Source of the DNA: REEB509 sp049314555
Lineage (GTDB): Bacteria; Pseudomonadota; Alphaproteobacteria; Caulobacterales; Aquidulcibacteraceae
Assembly: GCA_049314555.1 (NCBI GenBank)
Contig: JBMOEW010000043.1
Span: 1 to 24,029, forward strand
DNA length: 24,029 nucleotides
Direction: 5' to 3'
The position numbers and the translations under genes were made by a program. A model generated the notes under the pieces. It saw only the letters and a list, made by a program, of their open reading frames with translations, did no database searches and was not told where the DNA came from. This document shows, one piece after another, positions 15,205 through 22,129 of the stretch (its first letter is position 1; the number at the start of each line of letters is the position of its first letter).

Positions 15205-17565
15205 ATGAGCAAGGACGAAAAGGGTGCTTTGGGTCGCGGTTTTTTACTGGCGGGCGGGGTGGTTACGGCGCTTGGCGGGCTTTGCATGGCGACGCCGGCC
15301 TTCGCGCAGACCGAAACGGAAAGTTTTGAGGAGATCATCGTCACGGCGCAAAAGCGGGACGAAAATCTGTCCGATGTGCCGCTTTCAGTGACGGCTGCGT
15401 CAGCGGAGACCTTAAGGGATTTTGGCGTGACGGAGGTGGCCCAGCTTGAGAGGCTGGTGCCAGGGTTCACTTATCAGCTGTCGACATTTGGCGTGCCGGT
15501 TTACACACTGCGCGGCGTTGGATTTTACGAACGTTCCGTCGGCTCCAGTCCCGCTGTGAGCATCTACAGCGATCAGGTGCCTCTGACCTATGCGGTCATG
15601 ACGACAGGCGTGTCGCTCGATCTCGAGCGTGTGGAAGTCCTCAAGGGTCCGCAGGGGACGCTGTTTGGTCAAAACGCGACCGGCGGCGCGATCAACTACA
15701 TTGCCGCGCGTCCAACCGAAGCGTTTGAGGCGGGTGGGGATCTGAGCCTTGGCAGCTTCGGCGCGATTGATGCGAACGGATATGTGTCAGGAGCCCTCGG
15801 GGAGAACGCCCGCGCCCGTTTGGCCCTGCGGCGCAACATACAAGACGATTGGCAAGAAAGCTTCACGAGCAACGACGAGAACGGTGCGAGGGATTTCTCA
15901 GCCGGCCGTCTCCTGATTGATTGGGAGCCCACATCATCCTTGTCACTACAATTCGGCCTAAGTTCCTGGATCGACCGGTCCGAAACGCAGGCGGGTCAAT
16001 TTGTTGCGTTTCGGCCATCCAGGTCTTGCACTGCCGGCGGGCTCCCAGCGCCTTGCGCGGCTCTGAATGGCAATCCGCAGGGCTACCCAATTCCACCTCG
16101 AGAGGCGCGCTACGCCGACTGGGATCGGGGGCGCAATCTGGAGCGTGACGACGAGTTTTTGCAGTTCGCCCTAAGGGCCGACTGGCGTCTCGGCGAGACA
16201 ACGACCCTGACCTCGATCACGGCGCAAACCGAATTCACGCAGCGCATGCCAGTTGATCCGGATGGGACCAACTATAAGGACTACAGCAATATTATCGACT
16301 CAGACATTGGGCTTACCTTCCAAGAGTTGCGGCTTAGCGGCGAGTTCGGAGACCGGGCGCAGTGGATGATCGGCGCTAATTACCAGGACGAACACGCCGA
16401 CGAGCTGCTGAACCTCGACTTTGCGGCGACAAACGCAAGTGTTGGTCCTTTTCTTTATGAGCGCGCGATCTTTGTGAACCTGCAAAGCTCCGAGACGGCC
16501 GGCGCCTTTGCCAGCCTTGACTATAATCTCACGGATCGCCTGACAGCTCGCGCCTCGGCGCGTTACACCACTTACACGAGAGACTTTGAAGGGGGTATGC
16601 GCGATCCAGGCGACGGGGCCTTTGCAGCAGGCTTCACCTTCTTGTCTGACATCGTGCTGGGTGGACCCACCCTTGTCATTCCCCCCGGTGGCTATGTGAC
16701 TCTGACAAGTCCAACCAACCCCGCTCCAGTCTCAAACGGCGTTCGCAATACTCTTGAGGAGGACAATGTCGCGTTTCGGGTGGGGCTGGACTGGCGGCCT
16801 TCGGAAGAGACCATGTTCTATGCAAATATCGCACGGGGATACAAGTCGGGCAGCTTTCCGACGATCCCTGGCGTGTTCGCGTCACAATATCGGCCTGTCA
16901 CCCAGGAGTCGCTGGTGGCCTACGAAGCGGGAGTGAAAACGCTTCTTGCCGATGGTCTGGTGCGTCTCAATGCAGCTGCATTCTATTACGACTATCAAGA
17001 TAAGCAGATCCTTGGAACGACGCTCTTTCCAGTATTCGGCCCCCTGCCGATCCTGGTCAATATTCCCGAGTCCCATATTCAGGGCATAGAGTTCGATGTT
17101 GCAGTCAGGCCAACGGCCGGTCTTGAGCTCTCCGCCAGTGCGACCTACGTCAACAGTGAAATCGACCAGGATCCGACCGATCCGCGCGACCCGTTCGGTG
17201 TTTCAACCACTTTTGTAGGGGAGCAGTTTCCCTCGACGCCGGAATGGCAATTTGTGCTGGCTGCAAATTACGAGTTCCCGATCGGAGAGGCCTTCTTAGG
17301 ATTTGTCGGCGCAAACTACAATTATCGAACCGAGACCAATGCATCCCTGGGCGAGGAGCAATTGCATCGTATCGACGCCTATGGCTTGCTGGACTTACGA
17401 GCCGGTTTCGGTCCAGAGAGCGGCGACTGGCGCCTCAGCGTTTGGGGGCGGAATGTGGCAGACGAGTATTATTGGAACAATGTGGCGCGGGCCATCGACA
17501 CGGTGACGCGTTACGCCGGGATGCCGGCGACCTATGGTGTCGCCTTGACATTTAACTATCAGTGA
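15205..17565 (+). CDS. TonB-dependent outer-membrane receptor
   Basis: A 786-residue outer-membrane receptor. Residues 1-34 form a signal peptide ending PAFA|Q. A TonB-box-like segment EEIIVTAQKR is at about 42-51, the plug domain (SDVPLSVTAAS onward, with LKGPQGTLFGQNATGGAINY) runs to about 180, and the rest is the beta-barrel rich in alternating aromatic and polar strands, ending GVALTFNYQ. GGGGAGGAG lies upstream of the ATG. Receptors of this sphingomonad type import ligands too large or scarce for porins and are often found beside catabolic genes. Its place after the GMC gene recalls the receptor of the peg operon. Ligand unknown; iron-siderophore uptake seems less likely given the neighbours. 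Confidence 0.92.
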   Translation: MSKDEKGALGRGFLLAGGVVTALGGLCMATPAFAQTETESFEEIIVTAQKRDENLSDVPLSVTAASAETLRDFGVTEVAQLERLVPGFTYQLSTFGVPVYTLRGVGFYERSVGSSPAVSIYSDQVPLTYAVMTTGVSLDLERVEVLKGPQGTLFGQNATGGAINYIAARPTEAFEAGGDLSLGSFGAIDANGYVSGALGENARARLALRRNIQDDWQESFTSNDENGARDFSAGRLLIDWEPTSSLSLQFGLSSWIDRSETQAGQFVAFRPSRSCTAGGLPAPCAALNGNPQGYPIPPREARYADWDRGRNLERDDEFLQFALRADWRLGETTTLTSITAQTEFTQRMPVDPDGTNYKDYSNIIDSDIGLTFQELRLSGEFGDRAQWMIGANYQDEHADELLNLDFAATNASVGPFLYERAIFVNLQSSETAGAFASLDYNLTDRLTARASARYTTYTRDFEGGMRDPGDGAFAAGFTFLSDIVLGGPTLVIPPGGYVTLTSPTNPAPVSNGVRNTLEEDNVAFRVGLDWRPSEETMFYANIARGYKSGSFPTIPGVFASQYRPVTQESLVAYEAGVKTLLADGLVRLNAAAFYYDYQDKQILGTTLFPVFGPLPILVNIPESHIQGIEFDVAVRPTAGLELSASATYVNSEIDQDPTDPRDPFGVSTTFVGEQFPSTPEWQFVLAANYEFPIGEAFLGFVGANYNYRTETNASLGEEQLHRIDAYGLLDLRAGFGPESGDWRLSVWGRNVADEYYWNNVARAIDTVTRYAGMPATYGVALTFNYQ

Positions 17566-17620
17566 GCAGAGAGGGGTCGTCGATCGCTGACGGTCCCTGT
17601 CTGCGGGAAACTTGCTAAGA

Positions 17621-17659
17621 AACGGGCGGCGGGGGCATATATCCCCCGCCGTTCCCGTT
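17621..17659 (+). terminator. Strong hairpin after the TonB receptor gene
   Basis: A perfect 9-bp stem (CGGCGGGGG pairing with CCCCCGCCG) closes a 7-base loop CATATAT. It extends by six more pairs (AACGGG with CCCGTT) across a two-base bulge. There is no long T tract, so it is either an imperfect intrinsic terminator for the receptor transcript or an mRNA structure. It ends only 24 bases before the next start codon and could also limit translation there. Confidence 0.65.
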
Positions 17660-17669
17660 TCGCATGACC

Positions 17670-17678
17670 GGGGGGGGG
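17670..17678 (+). repeat. Run of 9 G before the class II aldolase gene
   Basis: Nine G lie between an ATG at 17664 and the TTG at 17683. With nine G the ATG is out of frame and stops within 15 codons. With eight G it would read in frame into the aldolase as MTGGGL followed by LTSASS. A length change would therefore switch the available start. There is no clear ribosome binding site before that ATG. Confidence 0.75.
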
Positions 17679-17682
17679 CCTG

Positions 17683-18408
17683 TTGACGAGCGCAAGTTCA
17701 AACTTTGATAAGGTTCAGCAAGAGCTCGTCCTTGCGAACCGGATTTTATACAACACTGGCGTGCTCGATGCTTATGGCCATGTCAGCGTTCGAGACCCGC
17801 GTTCGCCAGAGCGCTTTCTTCTCTCACGCAATTGCCCGCCTCGGCTCGTGAACGCGGAGGATATTCTCATCTTTGGTCTTAATGGCGAGCCCGTCACGCC
17901 GAGCAAAGAGCCCCTCTATCTCGAGCGATATATTCACTCAGAGATTTATCGCGCAAGGCCTGACGTGGCTTCGGTCGTGCACAGCCATTCGGTATCTGTG
18001 ATTCCCTTCGGGGTCACGGCGGAACCGCTCCGTCCAATTTACCATATGGGCGCATTCTTGGCGGAGGGCGCCCCAATCTTCGAAATCCGCGACAAGTTCG
18101 GAGAGGACACCAATCTGCTGATCACGAACTCGGAGATGGGCGCAGCGCTTGCCGCAGCCCTTGGGGGGGGCGCGGTCGTGCTCATGCGCGGCCACGGCAA
18201 TGTCATCGTTGGACCATCATTGCGGTTGGCGGTGTTTCGGGCCGTCTACACCGAAGCCAATGCGCAAATACAGCTGAGCGCCCTCCGGATGGGCCGCCGT
18301 AAAGTGAACTATCTCAGCCGCGGCGAGGCCGAGGCTGTAACAGAGGCCGCCGCTAAACTGGTCGACCGCTCCTGGGATTTGTGGGTGGAGGAAGCGGGCG
18401 AGATTTAA
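17683..18408 (+). CDS. Class II aldolase/adducin-family protein, possible ring-fission product decarboxylase
   Basis: A 241-residue protein of the class II aldolase (FucA/AraD-like) family. The likely start is TTG 17683, with G-rich sequence before it. Visible residues are Glu87 (HSEIYR), metal ligands His100 and His102 (HSHS) and His171 (RGHG). GHVSVRDP near the N-terminus is typical. Members are zinc-dependent aldolases and epimerases. The HCOMODA decarboxylases of the p-cumate pathway (CmtD) are, to my knowledge, in this family; they act on 3-carboxylated meta-cleavage products. Given the dioxygenase and hydrolase here, a decarboxylase is more likely than a sugar aldolase, but that is inference. 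The stop overlaps the convergent LLM gene's stop in a TTAA. Confidence 0.8.
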   Translation: MTSASSNFDKVQQELVLANRILYNTGVLDAYGHVSVRDPRSPERFLLSRNCPPRLVNAEDILIFGLNGEPVTPSKEPLYLERYIHSEIYRARPDVASVVHSHSVSVIPFGVTAEPLRPIYHMGAFLAEGAPIFEIRDKFGEDTNLLITNSEMGAALAAALGGGAVVLMRGHGNVIVGPSLRLAVFRAVYTEANAQIQLSALRMGRRKVNYLSRGEAEAVTEAAAKLVDRSWDLWVEEAGEI

Positions 18409-19544
18409 GCCCTCGAGCCACGATGATGCGGAGCGCGCAAACCGGACGCCTCAAGTTTCGGCACGACATGCTCGAGGAAGAGCGGCAAGCCGTCAAGAAA
18501 ATTGACGAAGCCGAGCAGCGCGCCGTCGATCCCTGAGTCTGATATGGATTTGAGCTGAGCCGCAATCGTTGCGGCGTCGCCCACAAGCGGGTAGCCTGTT
18601 CCCGTGGCAAGCCGCGAACGGAGCATTTCGGCCACAGCAGGGTCAGACGGCACACCGCTCTCCGCCATGATTGTCGTCAAGAAGCCCTCCACGGCTTGGT
18701 GGTCTCGAAAGGTATCAGCGAACCGCGTGCGTTCAGCCAAGGCCGCCTCCACGCTTTCGTGCTGGATAATGTGGACATTCGTCCAAACCCTGAGGTCAAC
18801 GCCGCGTTTTTCCCGGGCTAAAGCCTTGTATTCGGCAACCTGGCTTCGCCACAGATCTGGGTTGTCGCCGTTGAGCGACACGAAGGCGATATCGGAGTTC
18901 TCAGCAGCGAACGCCATTCCAGCGCTTGATAAGCCCGCGTTCATAATGGGTGGGCCGGGACGTTGAATGGGCTTGGGCTGCAGCACGGCTTTTTTCATGG
19001 TGAAATGACGAGAGGCGATGTCCATCTCGCCATCTTCAGTCCAGAGCGACCGAACGATACCGAGCCACTCCCGGAGAAAGGCATATCGTTGAGAGTGCTC
19101 GACAAGGTCGATGCCGAACATTTCAAATTCGCGCCGGTTCCAGCCGCCCACCACATTCAAGGCGAAGCGCCCGCCTGAAATATGATCGATCGTAGCGGCT
19201 TGCTTGGCGACAACCAATGGATGCATCATCGGCGCGTGCGAGGTCGCGAAGATAGAAGCGTGCGAGGTCGCCTGGGCTACCGCAGCAGCGAAGGTGAACG
19301 CCTCCTGCACTTTATGGGTCACGTGGGCGGGATCCGCATCGACATAGCCCTTCCAGCGCGCGATGGGCACGATGGCTTCAAGGCCGGCGTCGTCCGCCAG
19401 CCGCGCCGCCGCAATGATGTTTGGCCATGTGGGACTCCAGAGGTCCGGAACGGTTGTGAGACTGAGCGCGGTGTTGGTGCAAAAGGTCCCTAACTTGAGG
19501 CGGTTGGGGCCGAAAAGCGGATTCGTCGAAGACCTTTGATCCAT
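18405..19544 (-). CDS. LLM-class flavin-dependent monooxygenase, RutA-like
   Basis: A 379-residue bacterial-luciferase-fold protein. GGGAGGAG precedes the ATG at 19544. The segment at about residues 117-141 (ATIDHISGGRFALN, then GGWNRREFEMFGI) closely resembles pyrimidine monooxygenase RutA and its relatives, as does NAGLSSAGMAFAAENSD. These enzymes use reduced FMN from a separate reductase and O2 to cleave or oxygenate carbon-heteroatom or ring bonds. No flavin reductase gene is seen in the window, so FMNH2 would come from elsewhere. The gene faces the class II aldolase with overlapping stops. It is divergent from the SDR-mhpDFE operon, and the gap holds candidate operator C. Its step in the pathway is unknown. 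Confidence 0.85.
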   Translation of the reverse strand: MDQRSSTNPLFGPNRLKLGTFCTNTALSLTTVPDLWSPTWPNIIAAARLADDAGLEAIVPIARWKGYVDADPAHVTHKVQEAFTFAAAVAQATSHASIFATSHAPMMHPLVVAKQAATIDHISGGRFALNVVGGWNRREFEMFGIDLVEHSQRYAFLREWLGIVRSLWTEDGEMDIASRHFTMKKAVLQPKPIQRPGPPIMNAGLSSAGMAFAAENSDIAFVSLNGDNPDLWRSQVAEYKALAREKRGVDLRVWTNVHIIQHESVEAALAERTRFADTFRDHQAVEGFLTTIMAESGVPSDPAVAEMLRSRLATGTGYPLVGDAATIAAQLKSISDSGIDGALLGFVNFLDGLPLFLEHVVPKLEASGLRAPHHRGSRA

Positions 19545-19566
19545 TGCGCTCCTCCCACATTGAATA

Positions 19567-19586
19567 TATAAACAGCCTACTTTCTT
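19567..19586 (-). promoter_or_regulatory. Candidate operator C in the LLM/SDR-like gap
   Basis: On the minus strand AAGAAAGTAGGCTGTTTATA, about 15 of 20 bases matching candidate operator A. It overlaps an AT-rich ATATATA stretch that could serve as a -10 region, and lies 22 bases before the LLM start. The weakest of the three copies, but its place in a divergent promoter gap supports it. Confidence 0.4.
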
Positions 19587-19668
19587 CGTAAGTTAAAGGC
19601 AATGGCTCGCCCGGTCGGATCGCGAGCGGTCTCGGGGTTTGAGCGATTGGCTGCGGGGTAGGCTTCAA

Positions 19669-20391
19669 ATGAAAGAAAAGGCGGATTTTTTTATCTTCGG
19701 GGCAACAAGTGAGCTTGCTCGTCGTCTCTTCGCTGAAGAGCGCGAGCGGTTTGAGCCTGTTGTGCGGCGGCTGGTTTTGGTGCAGCGGGGCCCGGAAAAG
19801 AGCCCTGAATATCAAGCCTTCGACAGCGTCGTCGCCCGGGCGAACGCCGAAAACCCAGCGGTGTTCCGCGCCGATTTGAACGCCATTGTCGGCGGGTATG
19901 CGTCAGCTGAGCACCCCCAGCACGTGTTGTCGACCTATGGCGCCTTCAACGTTCATGATGGGGATTTGTCGCGTCTGCGGTTCGCTTTTACCGATGAGGG
20001 GTTTCAGATCAATCTCAACAGCCGGCTGCAGATTATCGATGCGTTTTCACGCTTCAAGAAAACAACGCGGTTCCATCTGCTCGGTTCGCTTCTCGGGAGC
20101 TTCCCCTACACGGGAGACTACGCGACCAGCATGTGGTTCGTGAACCAGTTGCCGCGCCACCCCGCCTATGCCGAGCTTGATCTTCGGGTCTATAATCTCG
20201 GAGGTCTAAAGACGCGTTTTTGGGATCACGCGTCGGGCCCGCGCAATAATCCTTTTCTGCATTCTGAGATACCCACCGCATGGCTAAGGCGGCGGATGCT
20301 TTCCGACAAACGGGGAGTGTTTGACATCTACCCGTCAGTGCCGGCTCGGATCGCAATCGCGCTTGCCCGTTGCGGCGCGAGGCTTCTTTGA
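19669..20391 (+). CDS. SDR-like Rossmann protein with altered active site
   Basis: A 240-residue protein from ATG 19669 (MKEKADFFIFGATSELARRLF). An in-frame TTG at 19639 is possible but would prefix ten non-typical residues. The N-terminus is a Rossmann strand with GATSELA, as in atypical SDRs that end a glycine motif with Ala. The usual Tyr-x-x-x-Lys pair is not intact. The best match is Tyr151-ATS-Met155 after GSLLGSFPYTGD, so lysine is replaced by methionine. It may be a non-standard dehydrogenase, a lyase or a pseudo-enzyme. The stop overlaps the mhpD start as TGATG, so it leads the lower-pathway operon. I do not recognise a named family member. Confidence 0.7.
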   Translation: MKEKADFFIFGATSELARRLFAEERERFEPVVRRLVLVQRGPEKSPEYQAFDSVVARANAENPAVFRADLNAIVGGYASAEHPQHVLSTYGAFNVHDGDLSRLRFAFTDEGFQINLNSRLQIIDAFSRFKKTTRFHLLGSLLGSFPYTGDYATSMWFVNQLPRHPAYAELDLRVYNLGGLKTRFWDHASGPRNNPFLHSEIPTAWLRRRMLSDKRGVFDIYPSVPARIAIALARCGARLL

Positions 20392-21188
20392 TGTCGGACT
20401 TGAGCATCACGCCTAACCTCGAAAAGGCGGCCAGAGACCTGCGCGAGGCTTATGCCCTAGGGGCAATACCACCTTTGCGCGACGTGCTCGCGCCGACCGA
20501 CATTGAGGGCGCTTATGCGATCCAGACGCTCAATACCCGTTTCTGGGTCGAGCAGGGTCGGCGCGTGATTGGGCGCAAGGTCGGTCTCACAGCGGAGGCG
20601 GTGCAACAGCAGCTCGGCGTTGATCGGCCTGATTTCGGTATCTTGTTCGCTGATATGGAAGTTCCTGATGGCGGGCGTCTCGATGCGGCGCGCGTGATCC
20701 AGCCCAAGGCTGAAGCGGAAATCGCCTTGATCATGGCGCGCGATTTCGACGGCGCGTACGCGACGCCGGAGACCATCGCAAGCGCCATAGAATGCGCCGT
20801 CGCAGCCATTGAAATCGTCGATAGCCGCATAGCGGATTGGAAGATCACCTTCTCCGACACAGTCGCCGATAATGGCTCCTCGGCGTTTTTCGTTCTGGGC
20901 AAGGAGCGCAAACCGCTGGCGGGCCTTGATCTCTATACCTGCGGCATGGCGCTTGAGGTGAACGGCAAGATCGCTTCGATTGGGGCGGGCGCGGCATGTT
21001 TGGGGCACCCGCTCAACGCCGCGGCGTGGCTTGCGCGCACTTTGGCCGAACGCGGCGAGAGCTTGAGAAAGGGCGACCTCATCCTCACCGGAGCGCTTGG
21101 TCCCATGGTCGCGATCAAGCCCGGCGAGTCCTTGCGCGCGCAGATCGGCGGTTTGGGCGTTACGGGCTTTACTTACGGGGACGCTTGA
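20391..21188 (+). CDS. mhpD: 2-hydroxypenta-2,4-dienoate hydratase (2-keto-4-pentenoate hydratase)
   Basis: A 265-residue hydratase of the FAH superfamily, family length. ATG 20391 shares one base with the previous stop. Typical segments are GRKVGLTAEAVQQQLGVD, DFGILFADMEV, QPKAEAEIALIM with its acidic metal-site residues, and NGSSAFFVLG. It adds water to 2-hydroxypenta-2,4-dienoate (or an alkylated form) to give 4-hydroxy-2-oxovalerate, the product the aldolase needs. Needs Mg2+ or Mn2+ by family precedent. The stop overlaps the acetaldehyde dehydrogenase start (TGATG). HsaE/BphH-type names would fit equally well, as substrate size is unknown. Confidence 0.9.
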   Translation: MSDLSITPNLEKAARDLREAYALGAIPPLRDVLAPTDIEGAYAIQTLNTRFWVEQGRRVIGRKVGLTAEAVQQQLGVDRPDFGILFADMEVPDGGRLDAARVIQPKAEAEIALIMARDFDGAYATPETIASAIECAVAAIEIVDSRIADWKITFSDTVADNGSSAFFVLGKERKPLAGLDLYTCGMALEVNGKIASIGAGAACLGHPLNAAAWLARTLAERGESLRKGDLILTGALGPMVAIKPGESLRAQIGGLGVTGFTYGDA

Positions 21189-22129
21189 TGGCGAAGATGA
21201 AAGTAGCGATCATCGGCTCCGGCAATATCGGTACGGACCTCATGGTCAAAGTGATGCGTTTGTCCGATGTGCTGGAAATGGGCGCATTTGTCGGAGTGGA
21301 TCCGGAATCGGACGGGCTGAAGCGTGCAGAACGCTTGGGCGTCCCAACCACAGCGAAGGGCATCGACGGCCTGCTCGCCATGCCGGAATTCAAGAACATC
21401 ATGATCGTCTTCGACGCCACTTCTGCAGGCGCGCACAAGCACCACGACGAAGTGCTCCGCGCGCACGGCAAACGCGTGATTGATCTCACCCCGGCGGCGA
21501 TCGGACCCTATACGATCCCGACCGTGAATGGCGATGCGCATCTTGATTCGCCTAACGTCAATATGGTGACGTGCGGCGGTCAAGCGACGATCCCGATCGT
21601 CCACGCCATTAATCGTGTCGCCAGGGTGCGCTATGGTGAGATCATCGCGTCGATTTCCTCGAAATCGGCCGGACCCGGAACACGTGCGAATATTGACGAA
21701 TTCACTGAAACCACATCCAAGGCGATTGAGAGCGTCGGCGGCGCCCAGCGTGGCAAGGCCATTATTATCCTCAATCCAGCTGAGCCGCCATTGATGATGC
21801 GCGACACTGTGTACTGTCTCTGCGACGATGCAGACAAAAGCGCTATCGAAGCCAGCGTCGAGTTGATGGTGAACGAAGTGCAGGCGTATGTGCCTGGCTA
21901 TCGTCTTAAGCAGAAAGTACAGTTCGAACGCATCGGTTCAAATCAGCCGCTGAAAATTCCGGAGATGAACGGAGAATTCACAGGGCTGAAGGTGAGCGTA
22001 TTCCTCGAAGTGGCGGGAGCTGCGCATTATCTTCCGGCTTACGCAGGCAATCTTGACATCATGACCTCCGCGGCGCTCAAGACGGCGGAAAAAATCGCGC
22101 AGAGAATGGTCCGGGACAAGGCGGCATGA
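21188..22129 (+). CDS. mhpF: Acetaldehyde dehydrogenase (acylating)
   Basis: A 313-residue protein starting at ATG 21188 (MAKMKVAIIGSGNIGTDL); a longer frame from 20996 lies within mhpD and is not real. The NAD-binding motif GSGNIG and catalytic Cys129 in TCGGQAT are visible, followed by SISSKSAGPGTRANIDEFTETT. It turns acetaldehyde (or propionaldehyde) into the acyl-CoA with NAD and CoA. It forms a channelling complex with the aldolase encoded next, whose ATG overlaps its stop (ATGA), which fits 1:1 production. Confidence 0.95.
   Translation: MAKMKVAIIGSGNIGTDLMVKVMRLSDVLEMGAFVGVDPESDGLKRAERLGVPTTAKGIDGLLAMPEFKNIMIVFDATSAGAHKHHDEVLRAHGKRVIDLTPAAIGPYTIPTVNGDAHLDSPNVNMVTCGGQATIPIVHAINRVARVRYGEIIASISSKSAGPGTRANIDEFTETTSKAIESVGGAQRGKAIIILNPAEPPLMMRDTVYCLCDDADKSAIEASVELMVNEVQAYVPGYRLKQKVQFERIGSNQPLKIPEMNGEFTGLKVSVFLEVAGAAHYLPAYAGNLDIMTSAALKTAEKIAQRMVRDKAA

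Noticed and set aside
18164..18171. Run of 8 G inside the class II aldolase gene as another phase-variable tract.
   Set aside because: It encodes the in-frame glycine-rich LGGG before the conserved RGHG region; such runs are common in this GC-rich DNA and nothing suggests switching.
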